64,000 nucleotides of DNA. Origin: Nitratireductor alexandrii (GTDB lineage: Bacteria; Pseudomonadota; Alphaproteobacteria; Rhizobiales; Rhizobiaceae). Positions 24,159 to 32,774 of the stretch are shown here, in pieces. The stretch spans positions 124,001 to 188,000 of the forward strand of contig NZ_RBVY01000003.1 in assembly GCF_004000215.1 (NCBI RefSeq), read 5' to 3'. The notes below the pieces were generated by a model. That model was given only the letters and a program-made list of their open reading frames with translations. It ran no database searches and had not been told where the DNA came from. Each line of letters starts with the position of its first letter. Position 1 is the stretch's first letter. The position numbers and the translations under genes are program-made.

Positions 24159-27100
24159 TCAAAGCCCGGATAGATCGGCCATCATACCGGCCGCGACCGT
24201 CAGTCGCGACAAGGAGATGTCGCCGGCTTCCGTCAATGCCTGCAGCCTCTCGCGGGCGCGCGCGACCCGCGGACCGCCCGCTTCGATCCAGGCCGCCACT
24301 GGATCCACAGCCGACCCGTGCCCGGCGAGCACGGCGACGGCCATGCCCCGGCGCGCCGCGCCGATCATGTCGGTGGCGCGCGACAGGGCGAGCCCGTCAT
24401 AATAGTCGACTGGTGCCACGGCGCGCGCCGCATCCTCGATCCGCGCGATACGGAACGTCTCGGTGAGCCCCAGATAGGCGCGCGCGGCCGTATCGAAATC
24501 GGCGCCCGCCCTTTGGGCGACCAGATCGATGTCGGGGACGATCTCGGCGATGCCGAAATAGGCCAGACGTTCGGCCAGCGCGTCGGGCGCGCCGGCGATG
24601 CGGAAATCGTGGCACCGCTCCTCGAGCCGGTTTCGCATGAAATCGGGCAGCAGGCCGGCCAATCTCGGCTCCAGCGTCTGGCGCGCCTTTTTCAGTTCGG
24701 CGATGCGCGCGCCCACGCTCTGGCTGCCGTCGCCGTTTTTCAGCATCCACGCAGTCGCGGTGTGGATCAGCCGGCCGACGGCCTGGTAGAAACGCAGTTG
24801 CTGCTGACCGTCCACCTTTGTGTCGAGCGCATCGATCTCGGCGAAGGTCGCGCCGAGGTCGAACCCGTCGCGGACGACGGCGAAGGCGCCGACGGCCTCG
24901 GCGGGCGAACAGGCCGTCACGTCCTGCAGCCGGCTGATAAAGGACGGACCGCCCCGGTTGATCGCGTCATTGGCCAACTGCGTAGCCACGATCTCCCGCC
25001 GCAGTCGATGGGCCAGGATCTCATCCTTGTATTTCTTGGCCATCCGCTCGGGAAAATAACCAAGCAGATCGGCCGCGAAATGCGGATCGTCGGGAAGACC
25101 GCTCTCCGTCAGGTCGGCAAACAGCACGATCTTGGCATAGGCAAGCAGAACGCCGAGCTCGGCCCGGGTCAGCGGCTCGCCACGCGCCGTGCGCTCGGCA
25201 AGCGCCTGTTCGCCCGGCAGGGTTTCCACCGCCCGGTCGAGCAGGCCGCGTGCCTCGAGCGCGGTCATGAACCGCGCCTGGTGGCCGAGATCGGAAATCC
25301 CGCGCCGCGCCGCCAGCGAAAGCGCCAGCGTCTGGTGGTAATTGTTGGTCAGAACCAGCTCGGCGACCTCGTCGGTCATGGCGGCGAGCAATGTGTTGCG
25401 CGTGTCGCGCGTCAGGCTGTCGGAGCGCATGGCCGCGGCCAGCGCGATCTTGATGTTGACCTCGACGTCGGACGAGTTGACGCCGGCCGAATTGTCGATC
25501 GCGTCGGAATTGCACCGCCCGCCGGCAAGCCCGTATTCGATGCGCGCGCGCTGGGTCATGCCGAGATTGGCGCCCTCGCCGACAACCTTGGCACCGACCT
25601 CGCGCCCGGTGACGCGAATGCCGTCATTCGCCCGGTCGCCCACATCCTGGTTCGATTCGTCGGCCGCCCGCACATAGGTGCCGATCCCGCCGAACCACAG
25701 CAGGTCGACGGGGGCCTTCAGGATCGCGGTCATGATTTCGGCCGGCGAGGCCTTGGTCTTGCCCAGGCCGATCGCGTCGGCGGCCGCCTGCGACAGCGTG
25801 ATCGACTTTTGCGAGCGCGGGAAAACGCCGCCGTCCTTGGAAATCTTGCTCGCGTCGTAATCCTGCCAGCTCGACCGGCCGAGTTCGAAGACGCGCTTGC
25901 GCTCGGCAAACGAGGCCGCCGGGTCCGGATCGGGATCGATGAAGATGTCGCGATGGTCGAAGGCTGCGACCAGCTTGATATGTTCCGACAACAACATGCC
26001 GTTGCCGAACACGTCGCCCGACATGTCGCCCACGCCCACGACGGTGAACGGCTCGGACTGGATATCGCGATTCATTTCGCGGAAATGGCGTTTCACCGCC
26101 TCCCAGGCGCCGCGCGCGGTAATGCCCATCTTCTTATGGTCGTACCCGGCCGAACCGCCCGAGGCGAAGGCGTCGTCGAGCCAGAAATCGTGCGCCTGGC
26201 TGATCGCGTTGGCGGTGTCGGAGAAAGTGGCTGTGCCCTTGTCGGCGGCGACGACGAAATAGGGGTCGTCGCCATCATGGCGCACGACATGTTGCGGCGG
26301 CACAACCGTGTCGCCGTCAAGATTGTCGGTGATCGACAGCAGGCTGGAGATGAAATTGACATAGGCGCGCTTGCCGGCCTCGAAGACCGCGTCGCGCGTG
26401 CCGCCCTGCGGCAGTTTCTTGGGATAAAACCCGCCCTTGGCGCCGACCGGTACGATGACCGCGTTCTTGACCTGCTGCGCCTTGACCAGCCCGAGCACCT
26501 CGGTGCGATAGTCCTGTGCCCGGTCCGACCAGCGCAGACCGCCGCGCGCCACCGGGCCGAAGCGCAGATGCACGCCCTCGACCTCGGGCCCGTAGACGAA
26601 GATCTCGCGCCAGGGGCGCGGTTCGGGCAGCCCCGTCAGCATGTGCGGATCAAGCTTGAAGGCCAGCGAGCGGGTTTCGCCGTCGGCTTCCGGCTTGAAC
26701 TTGCTGGTCCGCAGGGTCGACTGGATCAGGTTCAGGAAGCGCCGCACGATCGTGTCGTCGTCGAGCACCGGAACGTCTTCCAATGCCCGCATCACCGCCT
26801 CGACGCGTTCTTCCTGCAGCCGCGCCGCGTCTTGCGCGCCGAGACTGGGATCGAACCGGGCCAGGAACAGGCCGTAGAGATCGGCGGCAATCGTGGGATA
26901 GCGGTTCAGCACCGATGCGATGAAATCCTGGCTTTGCGGGATGCCGGCCTGTTGCAGGTAACGCCCGTAGGCGCGCAGGATGGTGATTTCGCTCGACGCC
27001 AGCCCCGCCGTCTGGACGAGGCCGTTATAGCCGTCATTGTCGGCGAGCCCGCGCCAGACCGAGAGGAAAACGGTCTCGAACCGGGCGGCGTCCTGTTCGA

Positions 27101-28943
27101 GCGCCGGCGCCCTGCCGAAGGCGCTTTCCAGTTCCATGTCGTGGACGAACACGGCCGCGCCATTGTCGAGATCGACCTCGAAGGTCCGTTCGGAAATGAC
27201 CCGGAAGCCCATATTCTCCAGAAGCGGCACCCGCCGCGACAGGGCGACGGCCTCACCGTGATGATAGATCTTGAGCGCGACCTGCTGCGGCGTCTGATCA
27301 GCATGGCGGTAGAAATCGATCGCGATCGGATTGTCGACGTCCAGAGACGCGATGCGGCCCGCGTCGCGCAGCGCCTCGGCCGGCTTGAAGCTGGTGCGAT
27401 AGGCTTCGGGAAAGCGGGTTGCGATCGCGGTATGGGCGCCTTCGATGCCTGCCTGCGCGGCCGCCTCGCGCAGGGCGTCGTCCCAGGTGCGCACGATGGC
27501 GCGGATTTCCGCTTCGATCGACTGGGCGTTCACCTTGGGTGTCTTGCCGCCCGAACGGCCGATGATGAAGTGGACCCGCGCCAGCCCGCCTTCCGGAAAG
27601 GCCGGGTAATAGGCCGACAGCCGGCCGTCGAACACGGTTTTCAGATAATCGCCGATGCGCACCCGGGCGCGCGAATCGTAGCGGTCGCGCGGAACGTAGA
27701 CGAGCACGGAAACGAAGCGGTCGAACTGGTCGACGCGCACCAGCGCGCGCACCCGCGGCCGCTCGCCCAGTGCCAGCACCGCCATCGCGTGTTTGCGCAA
27801 GATGGTCGTGTCGATCTGGAACAGTTCGTCGCGCGGGTAGGATTCCAGCACGTTGATAAGCGCCTTGCCGGAATGATCGCCCTTGTCGAAGCCGGATTTG
27901 GCCAGCACCCGGTCCGCCTTCGAGCGCAGATAGGGAATGCGGAACACCGAACGGGTATAGGCGGTCGAGGTGAACAGGCCGACCATGCGCAGTTCGCCGG
28001 TCAGCTTGCCGTCCGCGTCGAAGGTCTTGACCCCGATATAGTCGAGATAGGCGCGGCGATGGACGATCGAGCGCGCATTGGCCTTGGTGACGATGAGCGG
28101 TTCCGGCCCGAGCAGAAACTCGCGGATCTCCGGCGTGGTGATCGAGGTCGAACTGCTGCCGCGCAAAATCTTCAGATCGGGATCGGACAGGATGCCCAGC
28201 CCCCGATTGTCGGTGCGTTCCAGAATACCGGACTTGCCCTCTCCGGTGTAGCTATATTCGCGCATGCCCAGGAAGGTGAAATTATCGTCGCGCAGCCATT
28301 CCAGGAAAGCGATCGCTTCGCCGACCGCACCCTTGTCAAGCGGGATCGGCATGTAGCGATAATCAGAGATCGTGTGCTCGAGCCGGGCAAGCATCGGCTT
28401 CCAGTCGACCACCGCCGCCCTGACCTGCTTCAGCACCTCCTTCAGCCGGGTTTCGAGCTGCTCGGCTTCCTGCTGCGGGATCGGCGGAACGTGAACGTGG
28501 ATGACGCTGACGCGATCGCCCTCCGCCTTGCCGCCGGTATCGCCGCGGATCTCGCAGACGCCCTTGCCGTCGTGATCGACCAGAAAAACGGGATGGGCGA
28601 CCAGCAGCGGCTCCACGCCGCCGGCGCCGATCTCGCCCATCACCGAATCGAACAGGAACGGCATGTTGTCGTTGATGACGGTGATTGCCGTCACCGGGCG
28701 ACCGGCCCGCTCGATGCCGCTGTCGCGCGCGATCGCGATCACGCTCTCGCCCTTGCGATGCCGGGTGAGGGCCTGCCGCACGAGATCCGTCGCCTTCGAC
28801 AGCATGGCCGGCTCGTAGGCCTCCACGTCCTCGGCTGGCGAGCGCGACAGCAACAATTGTTTGAAATCCGAAATCTGAGGCTCTTTCGGACGGGCGTCGC
28901 CCTTGCCGCTTGCGGGCTTGGCCTTGCCCTTGCTTGCCGTCAT
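24159..28943 (-). CDS. gdhB: NAD-specific glutamate dehydrogenase, large (GDH-180) type
   Basis: The 1594-residue enzyme oxidatively deaminates glutamate to 2-oxoglutarate with NAD. The size and layout are those of the giant bacterial class: a long N-terminal regulatory region with ACT-like modules, a central catalytic core with VPVGAKGGFYPKKLP and ITARGAWEAVKRHFRE, and a C-terminal helical region. No frameshift or gap is visible. It is divergent from the AhpD-like gene. The antisense frame is also open over most of its length, which is a GC-rich codon artefact. Confidence 0.96.
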   Translation of the reverse strand: MTASKGKAKPASGKGDARPKEPQISDFKQLLLSRSPAEDVEAYEPAMLSKATDLVRQALTRHRKGESVIAIARDSGIERAGRPVTAITVINDNMPFLFDSVMGEIGAGGVEPLLVAHPVFLVDHDGKGVCEIRGDTGGKAEGDRVSVIHVHVPPIPQQEAEQLETRLKEVLKQVRAAVVDWKPMLARLEHTISDYRYMPIPLDKGAVGEAIAFLEWLRDDNFTFLGMREYSYTGEGKSGILERTDNRGLGILSDPDLKILRGSSSTSITTPEIREFLLGPEPLIVTKANARSIVHRRAYLDYIGVKTFDADGKLTGELRMVGLFTSTAYTRSVFRIPYLRSKADRVLAKSGFDKGDHSGKALINVLESYPRDELFQIDTTILRKHAMAVLALGERPRVRALVRVDQFDRFVSVLVYVPRDRYDSRARVRIGDYLKTVFDGRLSAYYPAFPEGGLARVHFIIGRSGGKTPKVNAQSIEAEIRAIVRTWDDALREAAAQAGIEGAHTAIATRFPEAYRTSFKPAEALRDAGRIASLDVDNPIAIDFYRHADQTPQQVALKIYHHGEAVALSRRVPLLENMGFRVISERTFEVDLDNGAAVFVHDMELESAFGRAPALEQDAARFETVFLSVWRGLADNDGYNGLVQTAGLASSEITILRAYGRYLQQAGIPQSQDFIASVLNRYPTIAADLYGLFLARFDPSLGAQDAARLQEERVEAVMRALEDVPVLDDDTIVRRFLNLIQSTLRTSKFKPEADGETRSLAFKLDPHMLTGLPEPRPWREIFVYGPEVEGVHLRFGPVARGGLRWSDRAQDYRTEVLGLVKAQQVKNAVIVPVGAKGGFYPKKLPQGGTRDAVFEAGKRAYVNFISSLLSITDNLDGDTVVPPQHVVRHDGDDPYFVVAADKGTATFSDTANAISQAHDFWLDDAFASGGSAGYDHKKMGITARGAWEAVKRHFREMNRDIQSEPFTVVGVGDMSGDVFGNGMLLSEHIKLVAAFDHRDIFIDPDPDPAASFAERKRVFELGRSSWQDYDASKISKDGGVFPRSQKSITLSQAAADAIGLGKTKASPAEIMTAILKAPVDLLWFGGIGTYVRAADESNQDVGDRANDGIRVTGREVGAKVVGEGANLGMTQRARIEYGLAGGRCNSDAIDNSAGVNSSDVEVNIKIALAAAMRSDSLTRDTRNTLLAAMTDEVAELVLTNNYHQTLALSLAARRGISDLGHQARFMTALEARGLLDRAVETLPGEQALAERTARGEPLTRAELGVLLAYAKIVLFADLTESGLPDDPHFAADLLGYFPERMAKKYKDEILAHRLRREIVATQLANDAINRGGPSFISRLQDVTACSPAEAVGAFAVVRDGFDLGATFAEIDALDTKVDGQQQLRFYQAVGRLIHTATAWMLKNGDGSQSVGARIAELKKARQTLEPRLAGLLPDFMRNRLEERCHDFRIAGAPDALAERLAYFGIAEIVPDIDLVAQRAGADFDTAARAYLGLTETFRIARIEDAARAVAPVDYYDGLALSRATDMIGAARRGMAVAVLAGHGSAVDPVAAWIEAGGPRVARARERLQALTEAGDISLSRLTVAAGMMADLSGL

Positions 28944-29050
28944 GCTTTCCTCCGGCGGGAATTTCCAGCTATCGTATCAGACGTTATCGCGAATGCGAGC
29001 CCGGCAGGACACCAACTCCCAGCAAGATGTTGAAAGGCGGTAAAAAGAAG

Positions 29051-29626
29051 ATGACAGAAAGCGACAAAGGGCCGACGGCGCTCGATATTCCTCCCGCGAC
29101 CGACCTCAGTCCCGAGACCAAGGCCTATTTCGACAAGTGCCGCGAGAAGCTCGGTCTCGTTCCCAACGTGCTGTTGTCCTACGCCTTCGACGAAAAGAAG
29201 CTGCGCGCCTTCACCGACATGTACAACGACCTCATGCTCGCCGACTCCGCCCTGTCGAAGCTCGAGCGCGAGATGATCGCCGTCGCCGTTTCCTCGGTGA
29301 ACCAATGCTATTATTGCCTGACCGCCCACGGCGCCGCGGTGCGTCAGCTCTCGGGCGATCCCGAGCTCGGCGAGATGATGGTGATGAACTATCGCGTCGC
29401 CGATCTCGATACGCGCCAAAAGGCGATGCTCGACTTCGCCGTCAAGCTGACCGAAACGCCCGACAAGATCGAGGAGACCGACCGCCAGGCCCTGCGCGAC
29501 GCCGGCTTCGCGGACCGCGACATTTGGGACATCGCCTCCGTCGCCGCCTTCTTCAACATGTCGAACCGGGTCGCCGCCGCCGTCGATATGCGCCCCAATC
29601 GCGAATATCATGCCATGGCCCGCTGA
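29051..29626 (+). CDS. AhpD-family (carboxymuconolactone decarboxylase-like) peroxidase-related enzyme
   Basis: The 191-residue all-helical protein carries the redox motif CYYC with C86 and C89 and a following His (LTAHG), the signature of AhpD-like alkylhydroperoxidases. The segment EREMIAVAVSSVNQCYYC is typical of the peroxidase-related subgroup. The start chosen is the ATG at 29051 (MTESDKGPT); an ATG eight codons upstream is possible but adds only a Lys-rich tail. It is divergent from the glutamate dehydrogenase gene. The physiological substrate is unknown. Confidence 0.88.
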   Translation: MTESDKGPTALDIPPATDLSPETKAYFDKCREKLGLVPNVLLSYAFDEKKLRAFTDMYNDLMLADSALSKLEREMIAVAVSSVNQCYYCLTAHGAAVRQLSGDPELGEMMVMNYRVADLDTRQKAMLDFAVKLTETPDKIEETDRQALRDAGFADRDIWDIASVAAFFNMSNRVAAAVDMRPNREYHAMAR

Positions 29627-29734
29627 CGGCGGGCCGCCGCTCGCGAAAATGTCATTTTATATTTTTGTTAAACGATGCGACAACCATCCCCGCGCCGGCA
29701 ACCGGCCCTTGGGCACGGCGCGGGGAGAGGATCG

Positions 29735-30049
29735 ATGCCAAAATTTCTTTACGTCTATCACGGCGGCAGCGTGCCGGAGACCGAGGAGGAGGGCAGAAAG
29801 GTCATGCAGGCCTGGACGGACTGGATGGGCTCGCTGGGCGACGCCATCGTCGACGGCGGCAATCCTGTCGGCCTGTCGAAGACCGTGATGCCCGGCGGCG
29901 GCATCGCCGACAATGGCGGCGCCAACCCGGCCAGTGGCTACAGCCTGATCGACGCCGCCGACATGGACGATGCGCTCGCCAAGGCCAAAGGCTGCCCGAT
30001 CCTGGATGCCGGCGGCAGCATCGAGGTCGCCGAAACGATCGACATGTAG
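29735..30049 (+). CDS. YCII-related domain protein
   Basis: The 104-residue protein has a ferredoxin-like layout and matches YCII/DGPF-type proteins: MPKFLYVYHGG at the start, the WTDWMGSLGDAIVDGGNP core, and GYSLIDAADMDDALAKAKGCP near the end. Family members are small, soluble and mostly uncharacterised; some act in degradation pathways or accompany ECF sigma factors, but none is adjacent here. The start is the ATG at 29735, preceded by GGGGAGAGG. Confidence 0.85.
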   Translation: MPKFLYVYHGGSVPETEEEGRKVMQAWTDWMGSLGDAIVDGGNPVGLSKTVMPGGGIADNGGANPASGYSLIDAADMDDALAKAKGCPILDAGGSIEVAETIDM

Positions 30050-30062
30050 CGGCCGAACGGCC

Positions 30063-30674
30063 CTAGCGCGCGGCGATCGCCGCCGCCGCGCCGGCCATCG
30101 TCGTGGCGCTCACCCGGTTCGCGATCCGCATCGCCCGCTCGCTCCGCATGAGCCGGCGCGCCTGCGCGGCCGCCAGTACCCAGGCGCAATCGATGGCAAT
30201 CAGGACAAGCGCCATCGTCGCCGTCAGCTCGATCCAACCGACGAGGCCCACCGAGCCCAGGTCGACGATGGTTGGCAGCAGCGCCAGATAAAACATCATG
30301 ATCTTCGGATTGCCGAGCGTGACCGCCATGCCGGCGAAGAACAGGCGCCAAGGCGCATCCTCGCGCGGCAGTTCCGCGGCGCGGAAAACGGCCGGGGCGT
30401 TCCACATCTTCCAGGCCAGCCAGCACAGATAGGCGATGCCGGCATATTTGATCGCCGCGAAGACGAGATGGAAGCTCTGCGCCACCACCGCCAGACCGAA
30501 AACCGCCAGCGACAGCCAGATCGCCTCGCCGATCCACATGGCGAGCACGAACGGGAAGACGTCGCGAAATCCCTTGGCGATCACCCGCGCCACCAGGGCG
30601 GCGATGCTCGGTCCGGGCGACCCCGCCGCCACCAGCAACGCCCCGGCGAAGATCGACAGCGAGGTAAAATCCAT
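30063..30674 (-). CDS. LysE-family amino-acid exporter
   Basis: The 203-residue inner-membrane protein has about six membrane spans. The LysE/RhtB signature GSPGPSIAALVARVIAKG follows the first span, and LGNPKIMMFYLALLP lies in the middle. Members export amino acids or related metabolites; the substrate cannot be read from the sequence. The start is the ATG at 30674; an in-frame TTG four codons upstream is less likely. It follows the TetR gene on the same strand after about 90 bases and is convergent with the YCII gene. Confidence 0.9.
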   Translation of the reverse strand: MDFTSLSIFAGALLVAAGSPGPSIAALVARVIAKGFRDVFPFVLAMWIGEAIWLSLAVFGLAVVAQSFHLVFAAIKYAGIAYLCWLAWKMWNAPAVFRAAELPREDAPWRLFFAGMAVTLGNPKIMMFYLALLPTIVDLGSVGLVGWIELTATMALVLIAIDCAWVLAAAQARRLMRSERAMRIANRVSATTMAGAAAAIAAR

Positions 30675-30767
30675 GTCCGCGTCCAATCGCTTCGGATTTG
30701 CGAAGATGGAATTTCGCCATGAAACGACCGCCGCGGCAAGCCCGCCCCCGTAAGGCGCGTCGCCGGG

Positions 30768-31436
30768 TCAGGCCCCGTCCTCGTCGGACGCCCTCGCCAG
30801 GATGCGGCCGAGCGCCAGAACCATGTGGGCTTCGATGTCGTCGCGCAGGCGCCTGCGAATATCGGCGCGTTCCTCGACCAGATAGAGATCGACGAGCGTA
30901 CCGAGCAGGGCGTTGAGGAAAGCCAGCGCGTGCGGGTCGGGCGTTCGCATCCCGGGCGCGAACCGTGCCAGAAACGGCCCCAGAAGCCCGCCGACGATAC
31001 GGTCCTCGGCCTGACCCTGGTCATGTTCGACCGGCCGCAGGCGGCGCATGACGCGCAACAGGCCGACATGCGCGGGCACGGCGTCGGACGCCTCCAGATA
31101 CTGGTCGAGCATCACCCGCGCCGCCTTGTCCGCCGGCAGTGTCGGGTCGAGCTTATCGAGCGCGGCCGCGCAGGTCGCCACGATCCGCGCCACCGTGTCG
31201 TCATAGGCGGCCAGAAGCAGCGCATCGCGATCGGCGAAATAGCGATAGACCGAGCCGACCGACACGCCGCACACAGCCGCCACGCGCGAGGTCGTCACCG
31301 CCGCCTCGCCGCCGCGCGCCACCAGCATTTCCGTCGCCTCGATCAGGGCCGCGCGGGTTTTTTGCGCGCGCGGCTGGCGCGGCGTCGGAGCGCTTTCGGC
31401 CAAACCGGAAAATCTGCCGTGCTCCATACCCACCAT
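30768..31436 (-). CDS. TetR-family transcriptional regulator
   Basis: The 222-residue protein has an N-terminal TetR helix-turn-helix (RAALIEATEMLVARGG through TTSRVAAVCGVSVGSVYRYFADRD, about residues 25-70) and a ligand-binding helical C-terminus. The start may be the ATG at 31436 or the one at 31427. It is divergent from the beta-helix/diheme cytochrome pair, and a perfect inverted repeat lies in the shared intergenic region, so those genes are the best candidate targets. The LysE gene is downstream on the same strand. Confidence 0.9.
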   Translation of the reverse strand: MVGMEHGRFSGLAESAPTPRQPRAQKTRAALIEATEMLVARGGEAAVTTSRVAAVCGVSVGSVYRYFADRDALLLAAYDDTVARIVATCAAALDKLDPTLPADKAARVMLDQYLEASDAVPAHVGLLRVMRRLRPVEHDQGQAEDRIVGGLLGPFLARFAPGMRTPDPHALAFLNALLGTLVDLYLVEERADIRRRLRDDIEAHMVLALGRILARASDEDGA

Positions 31437-31451
31437 CCGGCACCGCAAAAG

Positions 31452-31464
31452 TGAAACATTTTCA
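31452..31464. promoter_or_regulatory. candidate TetR operator (inverted repeat)
   Basis: TGAAA-CAT-TTTCA is a perfect five-base inverted repeat between the divergent tetR and beta-helix genes, ending seven bases before the -35 box of the latter. The placement suits a TetR-type binding site. The arms are short, so chance cannot be excluded. Confidence 0.4.
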
Positions 31465-31470
31465 TTTTTA

Positions 31471-31499
31471 TTGACAGCACACGGTTTCGGACGCATCGT
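31471..31499 (+). promoter_or_regulatory. candidate promoter of the beta-helix/diheme operon
   Basis: TTGACA (31471-31476), a 17-base spacer and CATCGT (31494-31499) fit a sigma-70 promoter with a consensus -35 and a weak -10. The ATG follows 25 bases later, after GGGGAGGAC. Confidence 0.45.
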
Positions 31500-31524
31500 C
31501 AAGCGCGTTTTGGGGAGGACGAGC

Positions 31525-32763
31525 ATGCGACATTCCGCCTGGAAGATCTTTGCCGGCGCCGCGCTGGCCCTGGCCCTGCCGGTCGTCGCCATCGCGGCCG
31601 AGATCCGCGTCGAACCCGGCACGGACGCCAACGAAAAGCTCATCGAGGCGCTGATTCTGGCCGAACCGGGCGACACGGTCACCATCGCGGCCGGGCGCTA
31701 TGCGCTTACCGACGGGCTGTCGCTGGATGTCGACGACGTGGTGGTCAGGGGCGAAGGCCCAGACCGCACCGTTCTGTCCTTCAGGGGCCAGACCGGATCG
31801 GGCGAAGGCCTGCTGGTCACCTCCGACCGCGTTGTTCTGGAAGATTTCGCCGTCGAGGACGCAAAGGGTGACGGGGTGAAATCCAAGGGGTCGGACCAGA
31901 TCACCTTCCGCAATCTGCGCGTTGAATGGACGGACGGACCGAAGGCCGAAAACGGCGCCTACGGCGTCTACCCGGTTTCGTCGAAAAACGTGCTCGTCGA
32001 CGGGGTGCTGGTACGCGGCGCCTCCGACGCCGGCATCTATGTCGGTCAGAGCGAAGACATCATCGTGCGCAACAGCCGCGCCGAATACAATGTCGCCGGC
32101 ATCGAGATCGAGAATTCCTATCGCGCCGACGTCTACAAGAACGTCGCCGCCCACAATACCGGCGGCATCCTGATCTTCGACCTGCCCAATCTGCCGGTTC
32201 AGGGCGGACACGACATCCGGGTCTTCGACAATGACGTCGTCGACAACGACACGCCGAATTTCGCGCCGGAAGGCAATATCGTCGCGATCGTGCCCAAGGG
32301 CATGGGCATCATGGTGATGGCCAACCGCAACGTGCACGTCTTCAAAAACCGGCTTTCCGGCAATGCGACCGCCCATGTGCTGATCGCCGCCTATCCGGAA
32401 GACTATGACGACGACGCCTATATGTTCGTGCCGCGCGGCGTCTACGTGCACGGCAACGAGTACGGCGAGGGCGGCGGCGCGCCGGACGGCGAGGTCGGCA
32501 AGATCATCTCCGACGTCTCGGGCACGCCGGTTCCCGACATCGTGTGGGACGGCGTTACCACCATCCCGGAATATTTTTCCTGGGTCGCGGCCGAAAACCG
32601 GATCTATGTCGACGAGGCCGAGGGCACGACCTTCGCCAATCTGAAGATGATCTCGCAGCTTCTTCTGCCCTGGTCGACCGCGCCCGATACCGATATTTCC
32701 GCCTATAAGGGCGCCCTGCCCGAGCCGGAACCGGTCAAGCTGCCGCAGGATCAGGCAAGCTGA
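31525..32763 (+). CDS. secreted parallel beta-helix repeat protein
   Basis: The 412-residue product begins with a signal peptide (about residues 1-23, cut after AIAA) and consists mainly of right-handed beta-helix coils of the pectate-lyase/NosD style: repeats such as VVLEDFAVEDAKGDGV, VLVDGVLVRGASDAGIYV and IIVRNSRAEYNVAGIEI. It matches the family (TIGR03805 as I recall it) that occurs paired with a diheme cytochrome, which is the next gene, 11 bases downstream. The function is unknown; a metal- or sugar-related periplasmic role is possible. The start is the ATG at 31525 after GGGGAGGAC. Confidence 0.85.
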   Translation: MRHSAWKIFAGAALALALPVVAIAAEIRVEPGTDANEKLIEALILAEPGDTVTIAAGRYALTDGLSLDVDDVVVRGEGPDRTVLSFRGQTGSGEGLLVTSDRVVLEDFAVEDAKGDGVKSKGSDQITFRNLRVEWTDGPKAENGAYGVYPVSSKNVLVDGVLVRGASDAGIYVGQSEDIIVRNSRAEYNVAGIEIENSYRADVYKNVAAHNTGGILIFDLPNLPVQGGHDIRVFDNDVVDNDTPNFAPEGNIVAIVPKGMGIMVMANRNVHVFKNRLSGNATAHVLIAAYPEDYDDDAYMFVPRGVYVHGNEYGEGGGAPDGEVGKIISDVSGTPVPDIVWDGVTTIPEYFSWVAAENRIYVDEAEGTTFANLKMISQLLLPWSTAPDTDISAYKGALPEPEPVKLPQDQAS

Positions 32764-32774
32764 GCGGCCGGGCG

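Noticed and set aside
24318-29033. A 1571-codon open frame antisense to the NAD-glutamate dehydrogenase gene
   Set aside because: It mirrors a well-supported enzyme over nearly its whole length, has no recognisable motif or RBS, and is rich in Arg/Asp/Gly as expected from reverse reading of GC-rich codons.
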